A stretch of 64,000 nt of DNA from Lachnospiraceae bacterium (GTDB lineage: Bacteria > Bacillota > Clostridia > Lachnospirales > Lachnospiraceae). The position numbers and the translations under genes are program-made. Of this stretch, positions 27,154 to 35,751 are shown piece by piece (position 1 is the first letter of the stretch; each line of letters begins with the position of its first letter). The notes under the pieces were generated by a model, which saw only the letters and a program-made list of their open reading frames with translations, did no database searches and was not told where the DNA came from. Location: the NCBI GenBank assembly GCA_017440575.1, contig JAFSGY010000058.1, positions 1 through 64,000 of the forward strand, in the 5' to 3' direction.

Positions 27154-27701
27154 CGTTTTCCTCCTCCGACAGCTTCGTCTATCTCTCTCAATAATTGGCT
27201 GCCTTTTTCATATTCCAGCTCATTACATGCCTCCTGCAACTGCTGCAAAAGCTTCGTCTGTGCTTCATTCAGCTTAATCTCTTCCAGTGATGAAAGCACA
27301 TTTTCTATCTGTTTTAGATTATAGGAATCAAAAGCTTTTTTCAACTCTAAAAATAACTCATTTATAGAATAGTTTTGTGGCACTTCTTTCTTTATCACTG
27401 GAATAGCATCTCTTTGGCTTGCTATCTCTTCCAAAACTGATTCCAACACCTGCAGGAAATACTCTATATTAGCATAGATATATGCCATATTATCGTCTCT
27501 TACAGCCATTTCCATTTGTTCTGCAAAATCGCTGATTTCCTGTTTGCCAAGCTGTCTGCTTGCTCCCTTTAAACCGTGCATTTTAACCCGAAACAGCTCC
27601 TTGTCCTCTCTCAAATAACACGGCAATTCCTTAATTAGTGGTCTCATTTCCTTTTCGTAGGTATCCAGAATCCTACGATAAACCTCTTTTTTATATATCA
27701 T
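27150..27701 (-). CDS. HPt-domain phosphotransfer protein
   Basis: Histidine phosphotransfer protein, 183 residues. The HPt motif is HGLKGASRQLG with likely phospho-His42 inside a helical bundle (about 1-90). Residues 100-183 are helical with coiled-coil character and not assigned. It overlaps both flanking HD-GYP-REC genes by 4 bp (ATGA), so all three are translated together. It probably passes phosphate to or between their receiver domains; no histidine kinase is next to it. Confidence 0.85.
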   Translation of the reverse strand: MIYKKEVYRRILDTYEKEMRPLIKELPCYLREDKELFRVKMHGLKGASRQLGKQEISDFAEQMEMAVRDDNMAYIYANIEYFLQVLESVLEEIASQRDAIPVIKKEVPQNYSINELFLELKKAFDSYNLKQIENVLSSLEEIKLNEAQTKLLQQLQEACNELEYEKGSQLLREIDEAVGGGKR

Positions 27702-29146
27702 TCTGTATCCCTCCGACCTGTCAGTATTCTATCCATTTCCGCTTTTAAAAAGGTCGGATTATATGGTCGTAAGATATAGCCTGCAGCATTCATCTTACGA
27801 CACTTTAATACAGTTTCCATATCACTCACTGCTGTTACATATAAAATCGGAATCTCTTTATCTAACTGCTGCTGAATCCGCTTTGTCGTCTCGATTCCAT
27901 CCATTACCGGCATATCAATATCCAGTATAATCAAATCCGGAGCAGGGTAATTTTTTAAATACCCCAAAGCCTGCTGACCACTTTTCAAAGCGGTAATCTT
28001 ATATTGATTTTCTAAAATTCCACGAAGCACCTGCAAGTTCGTTTTTATATCGTCAACCACCATAATATGATACTCCTGTAGTGGAGTAATCATTTTCTGT
28101 CTCTCTTCTTCTGACCGTCTTGCTACCTGAAGTTCTTCCTCTGTCTCATTTACAATCTGTAAGGTGAGACAAGTAGCATCTGATAAATCCAGCTCCTGTC
28201 CATCAAAAAGACGTATAATCGGACGCAAATTATGAATACCATAGTTTTCAACAATAATGCCTTCTCTTCCGTCATTTAAAACCACCTTGGTTCCCTTCTG
28301 ATAAAGCGGTATATATTTTAAAAGTACATCGACTACCAGCATATCAAACTGAATACCACTGGCTCCCATCAAATATTCGGCTGCCTCCATTGGCGAATAC
28401 GGATTCTTATATGGACGCTTTGAAATCAATGCATCATATACATCGGCAACATGAAGAATTCTAGTAAAAAGAGTCTGTTCCTCTCCACTTATTCCTTTGG
28501 GATACCCGCTTCCATCTATGTTTTCATGATGATGTAACACAGCTGTCTTAATCTGAGCCGAAAGGTCGATTCGTTCCTTAATCATCTCATAGGATCTTTC
28601 CGCATGAGATTTCATAATCTGATATTCTTCCTGTGTCAGTCGTCCTTTTTTATTTAAAATATCAGAATCTATAAACTGTTTTCCAAAATCATGCAGTAAT
28701 GCCGCTAATACCAAACTCTCCATTTTCATCTGGTTCATCTTCATACCAAATCCAATGGCACAACAAAGAACAGCAACATTCACGGAATGCGCATAGGTAT
28801 AATCATCGTAAGTTCGTAAATCCATTAAATCCAGCGAGACAATACCTTTTTTTAAAATCTCACCTACGATATCCTTTGCCACGTCCTTACATTTATCTAT
28901 ATTCATTTCTCTGACATATGCCATCCCCTGCATACGTAGCTCCGGCGAAATAGCAGGCTCTATCTCTATACCCTTTGATATCTCATCATCAATATAAATT
29001 CCATCAAAACCATATCCCTCCAGCTTCATAATATACTGCTCTGTCAGGATACTTCCTGAATGAATCAACGCTCTTCCATAAGAATCAAATAATGTATATC
29101 CCAAACACATCCCTGCCTGCGCTTCTTCCATTGGAATATATCTCAT
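27698..29146 (-). CDS. HD-GYP phosphodiesterase with C-terminal receiver domain (copy 1)
   Basis: First gene of the three-gene cassette and paralogue of the 25705-27153 gene, same 482 residues. HD at 152-153, HHHENIDGSGYP at about 205-216, LHVADVYDALISKRPYK at 231-247, receiver domain from about 358 with Asp409 in LIILDIDMPVMDG. All HD-GYP metal ligands seem present, so it should hydrolyse c-di-GMP. The ATG follows GGAGGTTACCA. Confidence 0.9.
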   Translation of the reverse strand: MRYIPMEEAQAGMCLGYTLFDSYGRALIHSGSILTEQYIMKLEGYGFDGIYIDDEISKGIEIEPAISPELRMQGMAYVREMNIDKCKDVAKDIVGEILKKGIVSLDLMDLRTYDDYTYAHSVNVAVLCCAIGFGMKMNQMKMESLVLAALLHDFGKQFIDSDILNKKGRLTQEEYQIMKSHAERSYEMIKERIDLSAQIKTAVLHHHENIDGSGYPKGISGEEQTLFTRILHVADVYDALISKRPYKNPYSPMEAAEYLMGASGIQFDMLVVDVLLKYIPLYQKGTKVVLNDGREGIIVENYGIHNLRPIIRLFDGQELDLSDATCLTLQIVNETEEELQVARRSEEERQKMITPLQEYHIMVVDDIKTNLQVLRGILENQYKITALKSGQQALGYLKNYPAPDLIILDIDMPVMDGIETTKRIQQQLDKEIPILYVTAVSDMETVLKCRKMNAAGYILRPYNPTFLKAEMDRILTGRRDTE

Positions 29147-29270
29147 TGGTAACCTCCTGATACTTTTTCAGACCATACTACTTATATTTTATCACATTGT
29201 TTCATTTTTTAAAGTTTTATTCGCTATTGTCACAATTTTCTTTGCTAATTTCTTAATATGCATTGCATTT

Positions 29271-29285
29271 TTGCAACCGCTTTCT
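29271..29285. promoter_or_regulatory. cre-like site at the GH2 promoter
   Basis: TTGCAACCGCTTTCT fits the relaxed cre pattern WTGNAANCGNWNNCW and covers the -35 area of the predicted promoter (-10 TATAAT at 29297-29302). Binding of CcpA here would repress the gene when glucose is present. Confidence 0.5.
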
Positions 29286-29322
29286 TAAAATAGAACTATA
29301 ATTTTTCATAAGGAGGTTTTTT

Positions 29323-31749
29323 ATGGATACCATTATCATACCTGTTTCCCATTCCTGCCGTTTTCATCTTGGTGATGAACCCAATGCATGGCAGGCATGG
29401 TTTGATGATTCTGACTGGCAGAAGGTTACATTACCACACGACTGGTCTGTAGCTCTTCCTTTTTCCCGCGATTATTCCAGTGGCACAGGCTATCTTGCCG
29501 GTGGCATTGGCTGGTATCGTATTCATATTACGCCACAGGAGGAATGGAAAGGACACCAGATTTCCATTCATTTTGATGGCATCTATAAAAACAGCAGAGT
29601 CTGGTGCAACAGCTACTATCTAGGAGAACGTCCAAATGGCTATATTTCCTTCTCCTATGATATTACGGAACAGTTTCGTTTTGATGCCGAGAACATTATC
29701 ACTGTCTATGTAGACCGTAGAGAAATCGCAGATTCCCGTTGGTTTACAGGATCCGGCATCACTCGCAAAGTATCTTTAGTAATAGAAGACCCTGTACATC
29801 CGGTAAAGGACGGCATCTTTTTCTCTACACCAAAGGTAACAGAAGAGGAAGCATCCTATCTTGTTCAGAATGAGATTATAAATACCAAGCAAGAAGCATG
29901 TGCAGTTACCGTTACAAATCTTCTGTTTGCCAAAAATGGTGATCTGGTCGCAGAAAGCCGCAACCAAGCAACCATTCCTGCAAAGCAGACCATGCTAATC
30001 GAGACACAGGGCATTGTAAAAAATCCACTTTTATGGTCTCCAAAGGAGCCTAACTTATATACCTTAAAGACCTATATCGCTTATGGAAACAGTAAGGGCA
30101 ATCCTGCTGCCAAAGGAACCATTACCGCTGGCGCAGGTCTCTCCTCCACACAAAAGGTAGGCATCCGCTCCTTCCGTTTCCATCCTGATAAGGGCTTTTT
30201 CTTAAATGGACAGCCTTACGTCTTCAAGGGCGTTTGTGTACATCATGATGCCGGTTGCCTTGGTGCTGCTGTTCTTCCCGAGGTATGGCATCGCCGCTTG
30301 ATGAAGCTTCGCGAAATGGGTTGTAATGCCATTCGTATGAGCCACAATCCGCACATGCCAGAGCTATATGATTTATGTGATTCTCTTGGCTTCTTCGTCA
30401 TGGACGAAGCCTTTGATGAATGGGAAGGACCCAAAAATAAATGGAGCACCGGCCACAATGTCTATCCACCAAAGCATGAGGGCTATTACGTGGACTTCCC
30501 TGCATGGCATGAAAAAGACTTAGTTGACCTGATTCGCAGAGACAGGAATCACCCAAGTGTCATTATGTGGAGTATCGGAAACGAGATTGATTATCCAAAT
30601 GACCCGTATTGTCATGCATCCTTCTCTACCATGACTGGTAATAACGACGCGAATAAACCGGCTGCGGAACGTATGTACAATTCTTCTCGTCCGGACGCCT
30701 CAAGGCTTGCCTTCCTCGCAAAGCACTTGTGTGACATCGTAAAGAAAACAGACACCACTCATCCGGTAACCCTTGCCGCTGCTTTTCCGGAATTATCGGC
30801 CAAGCTAGGCTTTATTGATCCACTTGATGTAGTTGGCTTCAATTATAAAGAGCATCTGTATAAGGAACACCACGAGGCGTTTCCTGACAAGCCTTTCCTT
30901 GGAAGTGAAAATGGACATACCTACAGTCAATGGAAGGCTGTTACCGACAATGACTATATCTCAGGGCAGTTCCTGTGGACAGGCATTGATTATCTGGGTG
31001 AAGCTCATGGCTGGCCAATTCATGGCTCCGGCGCAGGACTCCTCACCCTTGCAGGCTTTGAAAAGACAGGCTACTACCGCAGACAGAGCTTCTGGTCTGA
31101 AAAGCCGATGGTACATCTTGCTACTATTCGCGAAGAAGATAGTACACATACTTCATGGGGGCAGGAATATCCAACTGCTTTGGAATGCGAGTTTGCTCCT
31201 GTTTCCGAATGCTGGGATTATGTACCAGGCGAGCTTGTTGTAGTAAAATGCTACACCAATCTGGAAGAAGCTGAATTTTTCTTAAACAAAACAAGTCTTG
31301 GCACTTATAAAAAAGAAAAAAACTGTGACTGTATCCTGATTACCATACCTTTTGAGCCAGGCGAATTAAAGGTTCACGGCATTATTTCTTCCGGACGTAA
31401 TAAACGATATGTAACACATTCTCTGACTAGCACGAACAGTGCCTGCCAGATGCAGCTAATTGCTTATCCAACACCTGGAAGTACCTTGAAACAAATTGAA
31501 GTTACCATGTGTGATTTCAAAGGAAACCGTGTCTATCATGACAGCACCTTGCTGAAAGTTCAAGTTGAAAATGGTAAGCTAATCGGATTAGAAAATGGAG
31601 ACCTTGCTGATGTAACCGATTATACATCTACAAGCAGAAGAGCTTATCACGGTCAGCTATTAATCTACGCTATACCTGATGATACCTCTCAGAAAATGAC
31701 TATTCATGTGGAAGGTGAACAAGTTAAAAAAGCTTCTATTACCATATAA
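29323..31749 (+). CDS. Glycoside hydrolase family 2 (beta-galactosidase-like)
   Basis: Cytosolic GH2 enzyme of 808 residues without signal peptide. An N-terminal sugar-binding jelly roll (PHDWSV, GGIGWYR) and an immunoglobulin-like domain precede the TIM barrel, where MWSIGNEID carries the acid/base Glu421 and FLGSENG the nucleophile Glu529. A C-terminal beta region follows. The WSIGNE form and overall length fit beta-galactosidases or beta-glucuronidases of gut Firmicutes; the exact sugar is not certain. The ATG follows AAGGAGG. It is monocistronic, with cre-like control. Confidence 0.93.
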   Translation: MDTIIIPVSHSCRFHLGDEPNAWQAWFDDSDWQKVTLPHDWSVALPFSRDYSSGTGYLAGGIGWYRIHITPQEEWKGHQISIHFDGIYKNSRVWCNSYYLGERPNGYISFSYDITEQFRFDAENIITVYVDRREIADSRWFTGSGITRKVSLVIEDPVHPVKDGIFFSTPKVTEEEASYLVQNEIINTKQEACAVTVTNLLFAKNGDLVAESRNQATIPAKQTMLIETQGIVKNPLLWSPKEPNLYTLKTYIAYGNSKGNPAAKGTITAGAGLSSTQKVGIRSFRFHPDKGFFLNGQPYVFKGVCVHHDAGCLGAAVLPEVWHRRLMKLREMGCNAIRMSHNPHMPELYDLCDSLGFFVMDEAFDEWEGPKNKWSTGHNVYPPKHEGYYVDFPAWHEKDLVDLIRRDRNHPSVIMWSIGNEIDYPNDPYCHASFSTMTGNNDANKPAAERMYNSSRPDASRLAFLAKHLCDIVKKTDTTHPVTLAAAFPELSAKLGFIDPLDVVGFNYKEHLYKEHHEAFPDKPFLGSENGHTYSQWKAVTDNDYISGQFLWTGIDYLGEAHGWPIHGSGAGLLTLAGFEKTGYYRRQSFWSEKPMVHLATIREEDSTHTSWGQEYPTALECEFAPVSECWDYVPGELVVVKCYTNLEEAEFFLNKTSLGTYKKEKNCDCILITIPFEPGELKVHGIISSGRNKRYVTHSLTSTNSACQMQLIAYPTPGSTLKQIEVTMCDFKGNRVYHDSTLLKVQVENGKLIGLENGDLADVTDYTSTSRRAYHGQLLIYAIPDDTSQKMTIHVEGEQVKKASITI

Positions 31750-31756
31750 GAGAACA

Positions 31757-31795
31757 AAAAAGGAATCCTCTTTCTTTTTGAGGATTCCTTTTTAT
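31757..31795. terminator. Bidirectional terminator between GH2 and a small membrane protein
   Basis: Stem AAAGGAATCCTC / GAGGATTCCTTT with A-tract before and T-tract after, between two convergent genes, so it works in both directions. Confidence 0.92.
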
Positions 31796-31809
31796 TCTCT
31801 TCTTCCTTT

Positions 31810-32091
31810 TTAAATTTCATCTGCAATCGGTGCTGTAACAACAACACTTGCTACCACTGTAATCACGACTGCAATAATAATCAGAAGCATTCCGCCCAGT
31901 AATAAAAGAACTCCACTTCCTGCATTATCCTCAACTGCCTCTGCTGTAGCTACCTGTTCTTCCGCAATCACTACTGTATCAGACGAAGCCTGTACTGTTG
32001 ACGCTCCTGGTGCAAACGCTGCAACAAAGATTCCAATCAATAATGCAAAAAACAAACGAACTAATCTACCAGACATTTTATTCACTCTCAT
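31810..32091 (-). CDS. Small secreted or membrane protein of unknown function
   Basis: A 93-residue protein with an N-terminal signal-type helix (about 9-35, ending in QASS) and a second long hydrophobic helix (about 60-88). The segment between is acidic (EEQVATAEAVEDN). No family is recognised. The ATG has GGTGGAGG 6 nt upstream, so it is likely expressed. It may be anchored outside the cell by the second helix. Confidence 0.7.
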   Translation of the reverse strand: MRVNKMSGRLVRLFFALLIGIFVAAFAPGASTVQASSDTVVIAEEQVATAEAVEDNAGSGVLLLLGGMLLIIIAVVITVVASVVVTAPIADEI

Positions 32092-32284
32092 ACAATACCT
32101 CCACCTTTGGTTTTATTATATCCCAATTACTATGTTTTCATAATTTTATGTTTTCTTCTAGCATCCGCTGTAAACGCGTATACCTGCCGAGTTGTTACTT
32201 TTGTTCAAATCGACATAACTCCTAGTAAATAGTGTAACACATATTGTACAAAAAGCGCAATGTTTTTCTTTATTTTTCAGATTT

Positions 32285-33100
32285 TTATGACAAATACGTC
32301 AATTCGCCACCTTTTGCCTCTACAAACTTCTCATCATTTATGCACAACCAGAGGCTTTGCGCACAAGGATTGTAGACAAAAGAACCATCAGCCGCAAATT
32401 GTGCAGACTTTACTACATCCATGTAATCTACGATTTCAATATTGGTCGCATACCAGATATCATCGCGTCCACCGGCAAGCTTACAGAATTCTTCCATCAG
32501 CTCCCAGTTATCCCTATCTGTAAATTCATAGCTGTGTCCCCATACATACATCATATACAGGTACTGCTTCTTATGAAGATTCACGAATTCCTCTCCAAGC
32601 TTGAGTAAATCATGATTGTGATGACAGGTTGCCTTCCAGCTCATGAAATCTTCCGGCATAGCAAATCCGTCTGTATTACCAACCACTCTTCCGTAACGAA
32701 TACCAAGAGAAGGAAGCATTTCTCTGATTTCTTTTGAATGAGAACCATTTGGATAGGCAAGTCCTCTTACCGGATAGCCCATAAGCTCTTCTAATTTCTT
32801 TCTATCTTCTAAGACCTCTTGCGCTACCAATGGAAGCGGACATCTCTCAATCGTTGGGTGTGACCATGTATGACAGGCAACCTCATGTCCTTTGTACAAT
32901 TCCTTATATTCTGACATCGGAATTCTTCTAGGGTCACCCTCAATTCCTGCGTTTACATTAAAGGTTCCCTTAATTCCATACTGATTGAATAACGCAACCA
33001 GTCTTCTGTCCTCTTGCTTGCCATCATCATAGCTCATAGTCAGTACCTTATGCTTTCCTCCCGGAAAACAGGTGTAAATCTTAGTAATCTTTGTCTTCAT
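32285..33100 (-). CDS. Polysaccharide deacetylase (NodB/CE4 family)
   Basis: Metal-dependent deacetylase of 271 residues without signal peptide. The CE4 motifs are in place: MSYDDG (catalytic Asp and metal Asp), HTWSHP (two metal His) and RGLAYPNG. Substrate is likely an acetylated sugar polymer or oligomer; absence of an export signal favours an intracellular oligosaccharide. The ATG follows AAAGGAGG. It lies downstream of the MecA-like gene and a 27-bp palindrome. Confidence 0.88.
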   Translation of the reverse strand: MKTKITKIYTCFPGGKHKVLTMSYDDGKQEDRRLVALFNQYGIKGTFNVNAGIEGDPRRIPMSEYKELYKGHEVACHTWSHPTIERCPLPLVAQEVLEDRKKLEELMGYPVRGLAYPNGSHSKEIREMLPSLGIRYGRVVGNTDGFAMPEDFMSWKATCHHNHDLLKLGEEFVNLHKKQYLYMMYVWGHSYEFTDRDNWELMEEFCKLAGGRDDIWYATNIEIVDYMDVVKSAQFAADGSFVYNPCAQSLWLCINDEKFVEAKGGELTYLS

Positions 33101-33124
33101 TTCTTAGTCCTCCTTTGTTTGTCT

Positions 33125-33151
33125 GTAATTATTCAGTGCCTTCATAATTAC
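33125..33151. repeat. 27-bp palindrome, copy 1
   Basis: GTAATTAT and ATAATTAC arms flank CAGTGCCTTC-type central bases. The same sequence with a single base change is found at 35678-35704. It lies at the end of the MecA-like gene and before the deacetylase gene. Confidence 0.75.
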
Positions 33152-33546
33152 ATTTGTCTTACATTTTTCTCAAAACGCGCTACCAGCTTTCTGGCACTTT
33201 CTTCATCTGCATTCTCCAACGCACTAATAAATTCCTTGAGCGGCTCGATGGTTGCCTGATCTGCCATCACCATAGAATGTTTCAGACTCTCGATATAATC
33301 CGATATCTCTTCGCTATAGGTAAGCGAAAGCCTCTCATCCTCCAGCATGGATATCTGAAGGGTATATGCGACATTCGTCCATGTAACCTTCTGGTTCATG
33401 CCGGCAAGCTCTTTTACTTTTTTTATAAAATGATAACCTTGCTCTGTTCTATCCAGTAAATCCTCCAAAGTTACTCCAAAGAACTCTAAATCATCCTTTT
33501 CTGCAATACAGGTAACCTTCAAATCTCCGTGCTTTTTATATTCCAT
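33148..33546 (-). CDS. Short MecA-like adaptor protein
   Basis: A 132-residue protein whose first 95 residues recall the N-terminal domain of MecA, the adaptor that feeds proteins to ClpC/ClpP: a beta start (HGDLKVTCI), DDLEFFGVTLEDLL, a helix and a second beta pair. The C-terminal ClpC-binding domain of full MecA (about 220 residues) is replaced by a short helical tail. The ATG (33544-33546) has AGGAGG 6 nt upstream; two in-frame ATGs before it overlap that site. Assignment is by pattern only. Confidence 0.5.
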   Translation of the reverse strand: MEYKKHGDLKVTCIAEKDDLEFFGVTLEDLLDRTEQGYHFIKKVKELAGMNQKVTWTNVAYTLQISMLEDERLSLTYSEEISDYIESLKHSMVMADQATIEPLKEFISALENADEESARKLVARFEKNVRQM

Positions 33547-33670
33547 AGCCATCCTCCTCATTATTTTTATTATAAGCACTTCCACGAAAAAAAGAAACTG
33601 CAACAAAAGAAATTTCTTCCTTTCATTACAGCTTCCTTGCCTCAAGTCCATATGATGACACTCTACTCTG

Positions 33671-34063
33671 TTACTCTTCCTCTTCCACATGATCGGTGTG
33701 GAACATTAACAGGAATTCTGCGCCATTTTTCAAGGTCAGCTTCATCACGACACCCATACCATCTACTGAAATCTTGGAATTAATCTTCCTAACCATATCC
33801 AGATTCAGCTGCACGGTTGTGAACATATCATCACTAACCAGACACATGACTCTGCCGATTACCTTAACCTCTGAACAAATTACGGACAATGACATATTCA
33901 GTCCCGTTCCGTCTGTAACGTCCTCTATTGTTGATAGGGCAAGCGGTATATTCTTAACGTCTGACAATACTGCAATCAGATTCTCCACATCATTGACCAT
34001 CAACAGACGATTACGCATAACTTCAAGGTAATTTGTCCAATTCTGCATTCCATCCATACTCAT
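33671..34063 (-). CDS. Conserved-looking protein of unknown function
   Basis: A 130-residue soluble protein with no family that I recognise. The first half is helical (LEVMRNRLLMVNDVENLIAVLSDVK), the second alternates beta strands (MSLSVICSEVKVIGRVMCLVSDD, GVVMKLTLKNGAEFLLMF). It ends in an acidic tail. AAAGGAGG lies 7 nt before the ATG and a near-consensus promoter lies upstream, so it is expressed. It precedes the MecA-like gene by 124 bp and may be co-transcribed. Confidence 0.7.
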   Translation of the reverse strand: MSMDGMQNWTNYLEVMRNRLLMVNDVENLIAVLSDVKNIPLALSTIEDVTDGTGLNMSLSVICSEVKVIGRVMCLVSDDMFTTVQLNLDMVRKINSKISVDGMGVVMKLTLKNGAEFLLMFHTDHVEEEE

Positions 34064-34155
34064 CTCATGGCCTCCTTTAAGTTACTCCCCTGAATGAGCT
34101 CCTGCAACAAGATGTAAGGCCTAATAGATTGTGACTGAACTTTTCTTGTATTATA

Positions 34156-34184
34156 ATTATACTTGTCCAAAAATAATGTGTCAA
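34156..34184 (-). promoter_or_regulatory. Strong promoter of the unknown gene at 33671-34063
   Basis: Minus-strand TTGACA (34179-34184), 17-bp spacer, TATAAT (34156-34161): both hexamers perfect. Confidence 0.85.
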
Positions 34185-34265
34185 CTCGATTAGTGTGTTC
34201 ACTTTTTCGGACAGTACACAAAAATTTTGCTTATTTTTTGTACATTATAGAATATTTGCACAAAT

Positions 34266-34952
34266 TTAACATTTCCAATCTGCAGGATATGGAATTTCAA
34301 ACTGCATACACTGCTTTGTCACCGGATGCATGATTTGTAGCCGGTTTGCAAGCAAAGCCGTGTGGCGTATTCCAAGCTTCTCTGTAAGCTCCCGTGAAAC
34401 TTCATTGCCATATTTATTGTCTCCTAATAAAGGCATTCCTGCATGTGACATTTGCACACGAATCTGATGATGACGTCCGGTGAAAATCTCTACCTCCACT
34501 AAAGAATATGTCATTTCTGATGTTTCTATATAATGTAATAATTTCCAGCTTAACTTTGCTTTCTTTGCTCCCTGTGTACCGGCAGACACCACCTTTGACA
34601 GATTGGTTCTTCCATCCTTTAACAGATAATCCTCTAATTCGCCCTGTGTAGCATCCTCACTTTCCATTGATGGAACTAGCGCAGCATACGATTTCTTTAA
34701 CGTTCCATTTTCGAGTTGCTTTGTTAAAGCCTTTGCCGCCTCCGGCGTCTTTGCAAATACTAAAAGCCCCTCTACCGGTTGGTCCAGTCTGTGAATCGTA
34801 CCCAGATAGGTTCCTTTGCCTTTTGACTTTAGATAATTCTTTAGCTCACTCACTACATCTGCCTGTCCTATTCTTGCTGTCTCTGTAGCAATTCCTGCCG
34901 GCTTGTGAATGACTAAAATTGCATCGTCTTCGTACTTTATGATTGCTTTCAT
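34266..34952 (-). CDS. RluA-family pseudouridine synthase
   Basis: Converts uridine to pseudouridine in rRNA or tRNA. The 228 residues show the family motif HRLDQPVEGLLVFAKT with the catalytic Asp, then GRHHQIRVQ. No S4 domain precedes the catalytic domain, unlike RluC/RluD. It lies 19 bp downstream of the OmpR-type regulator gene, possibly in the same transcript. Target site is unknown. Confidence 0.92.
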   Translation of the reverse strand: MKAIIKYEDDAILVIHKPAGIATETARIGQADVVSELKNYLKSKGKGTYLGTIHRLDQPVEGLLVFAKTPEAAKALTKQLENGTLKKSYAALVPSMESEDATQGELEDYLLKDGRTNLSKVVSAGTQGAKKAKLSWKLLHYIETSEMTYSLVEVEIFTGRHHQIRVQMSHAGMPLLGDNKYGNEVSRELTEKLGIRHTALLANRLQIMHPVTKQCMQFEIPYPADWKC

Positions 34953-34971
34953 AGATTACCTCTGCTTTGTC

Positions 34972-35661
34972 TTACAGCTTAAAGCGGTAGCCAACACCCC
35001 AAATCGTCTCAATATACTGAGGCTTAGAAGTATCTGCTTCAATCTTTTCACGAATCTTCTTGATATGCACCGTTACGGTAGCAATATCACCAATAGAATC
35101 CATATCCCAGATTTCACGGAACAGTTCTTCCTTGGTAAATACGTGGTTTGGATTCTCTGCAAGGAAAGTAAGCAGGTCAAATTCCTTGGTCGTAAAGGTC
35201 TTCTCTGCACCATCGATAAAGACTCTTCTTGCCGTTTTATCAATTCGAATACCTCGAATTTCAACCATGTCATTTTCCTTGGTATGCGTTCCAACGAGTC
35301 TTGCATAACGAGCCATATGTGCCTTTACACGTGCAACCAATTCACTAGGGCTAAAAGGCTTTGTGAGATAATCATCCGCACCAAGTCCAAGCCCACGAAT
35401 CTTGTCAATATCATCCTTTTTGGCAGATACCATGAGAATTGGAACATTCTTCTCCTCACGAATGCGCTTACAAATCTCAAATCCATCAATTCCCGGAAGC
35501 ATTAAGTCTAAAATAATCAAATCAAATTCCTCTGAAAGTGCTGTTGCAAGTCCAGTATCACCACTATTTTCAATTTCTACCTCAAAATCATTCAGTTCCA
35601 GATAATCCTTCTCTAAATCTGCAATTGCTTCTTCGTCTTCAATAATTAAAATTCTGCTCAT
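34972..35661 (-). CDS. OmpR/PhoB-family response regulator
   Basis: DNA-binding regulator of 229 residues: receiver domain (1-120) with acidic EDEE, phosphoacceptor Asp in LIILDLMLPG (about Asp52) and conserved Lys in YLTKPFSPSEL, then a winged-helix domain ending in ETIWGVGYRF. Paired with the histidine kinase gene just upstream. The signal is not evident; the resemblance to VanR-type regulators is general only. Confidence 0.93.
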   Translation of the reverse strand: MSRILIIEDEEAIADLEKDYLELNDFEVEIENSGDTGLATALSEEFDLIILDLMLPGIDGFEICKRIREEKNVPILMVSAKKDDIDKIRGLGLGADDYLTKPFSPSELVARVKAHMARYARLVGTHTKENDMVEIRGIRIDKTARRVFIDGAEKTFTTKEFDLLTFLAENPNHVFTKEELFREIWDMDSIGDIATVTVHIKKIREKIEADTSKPQYIETIWGVGYRFKL

Positions 35662-35677
35662 TTCTATTTTTCCCTTC

Positions 35678-35704
35678 GTAATTATTCAGTCCCTTCATAA
35701 TTAC
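35678..35704. repeat. 27-bp palindrome, copy 2
   Basis: Differs from 33125-33151 at one central base (CCC for GCC). It lies in the gap between the kinase and regulator genes. Confidence 0.75.
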
Positions 35705-35751
35705 GTCCTTTCTATTTTATTTCTTGTAACGTTTTACCTGTTCTCATGCGG

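Noticed and set aside
30833..31243. Second plus-strand frame inside the GH2 gene
   Set aside because: Out-of-frame shadow of a gene with intact catalytic motifs in the main frame.
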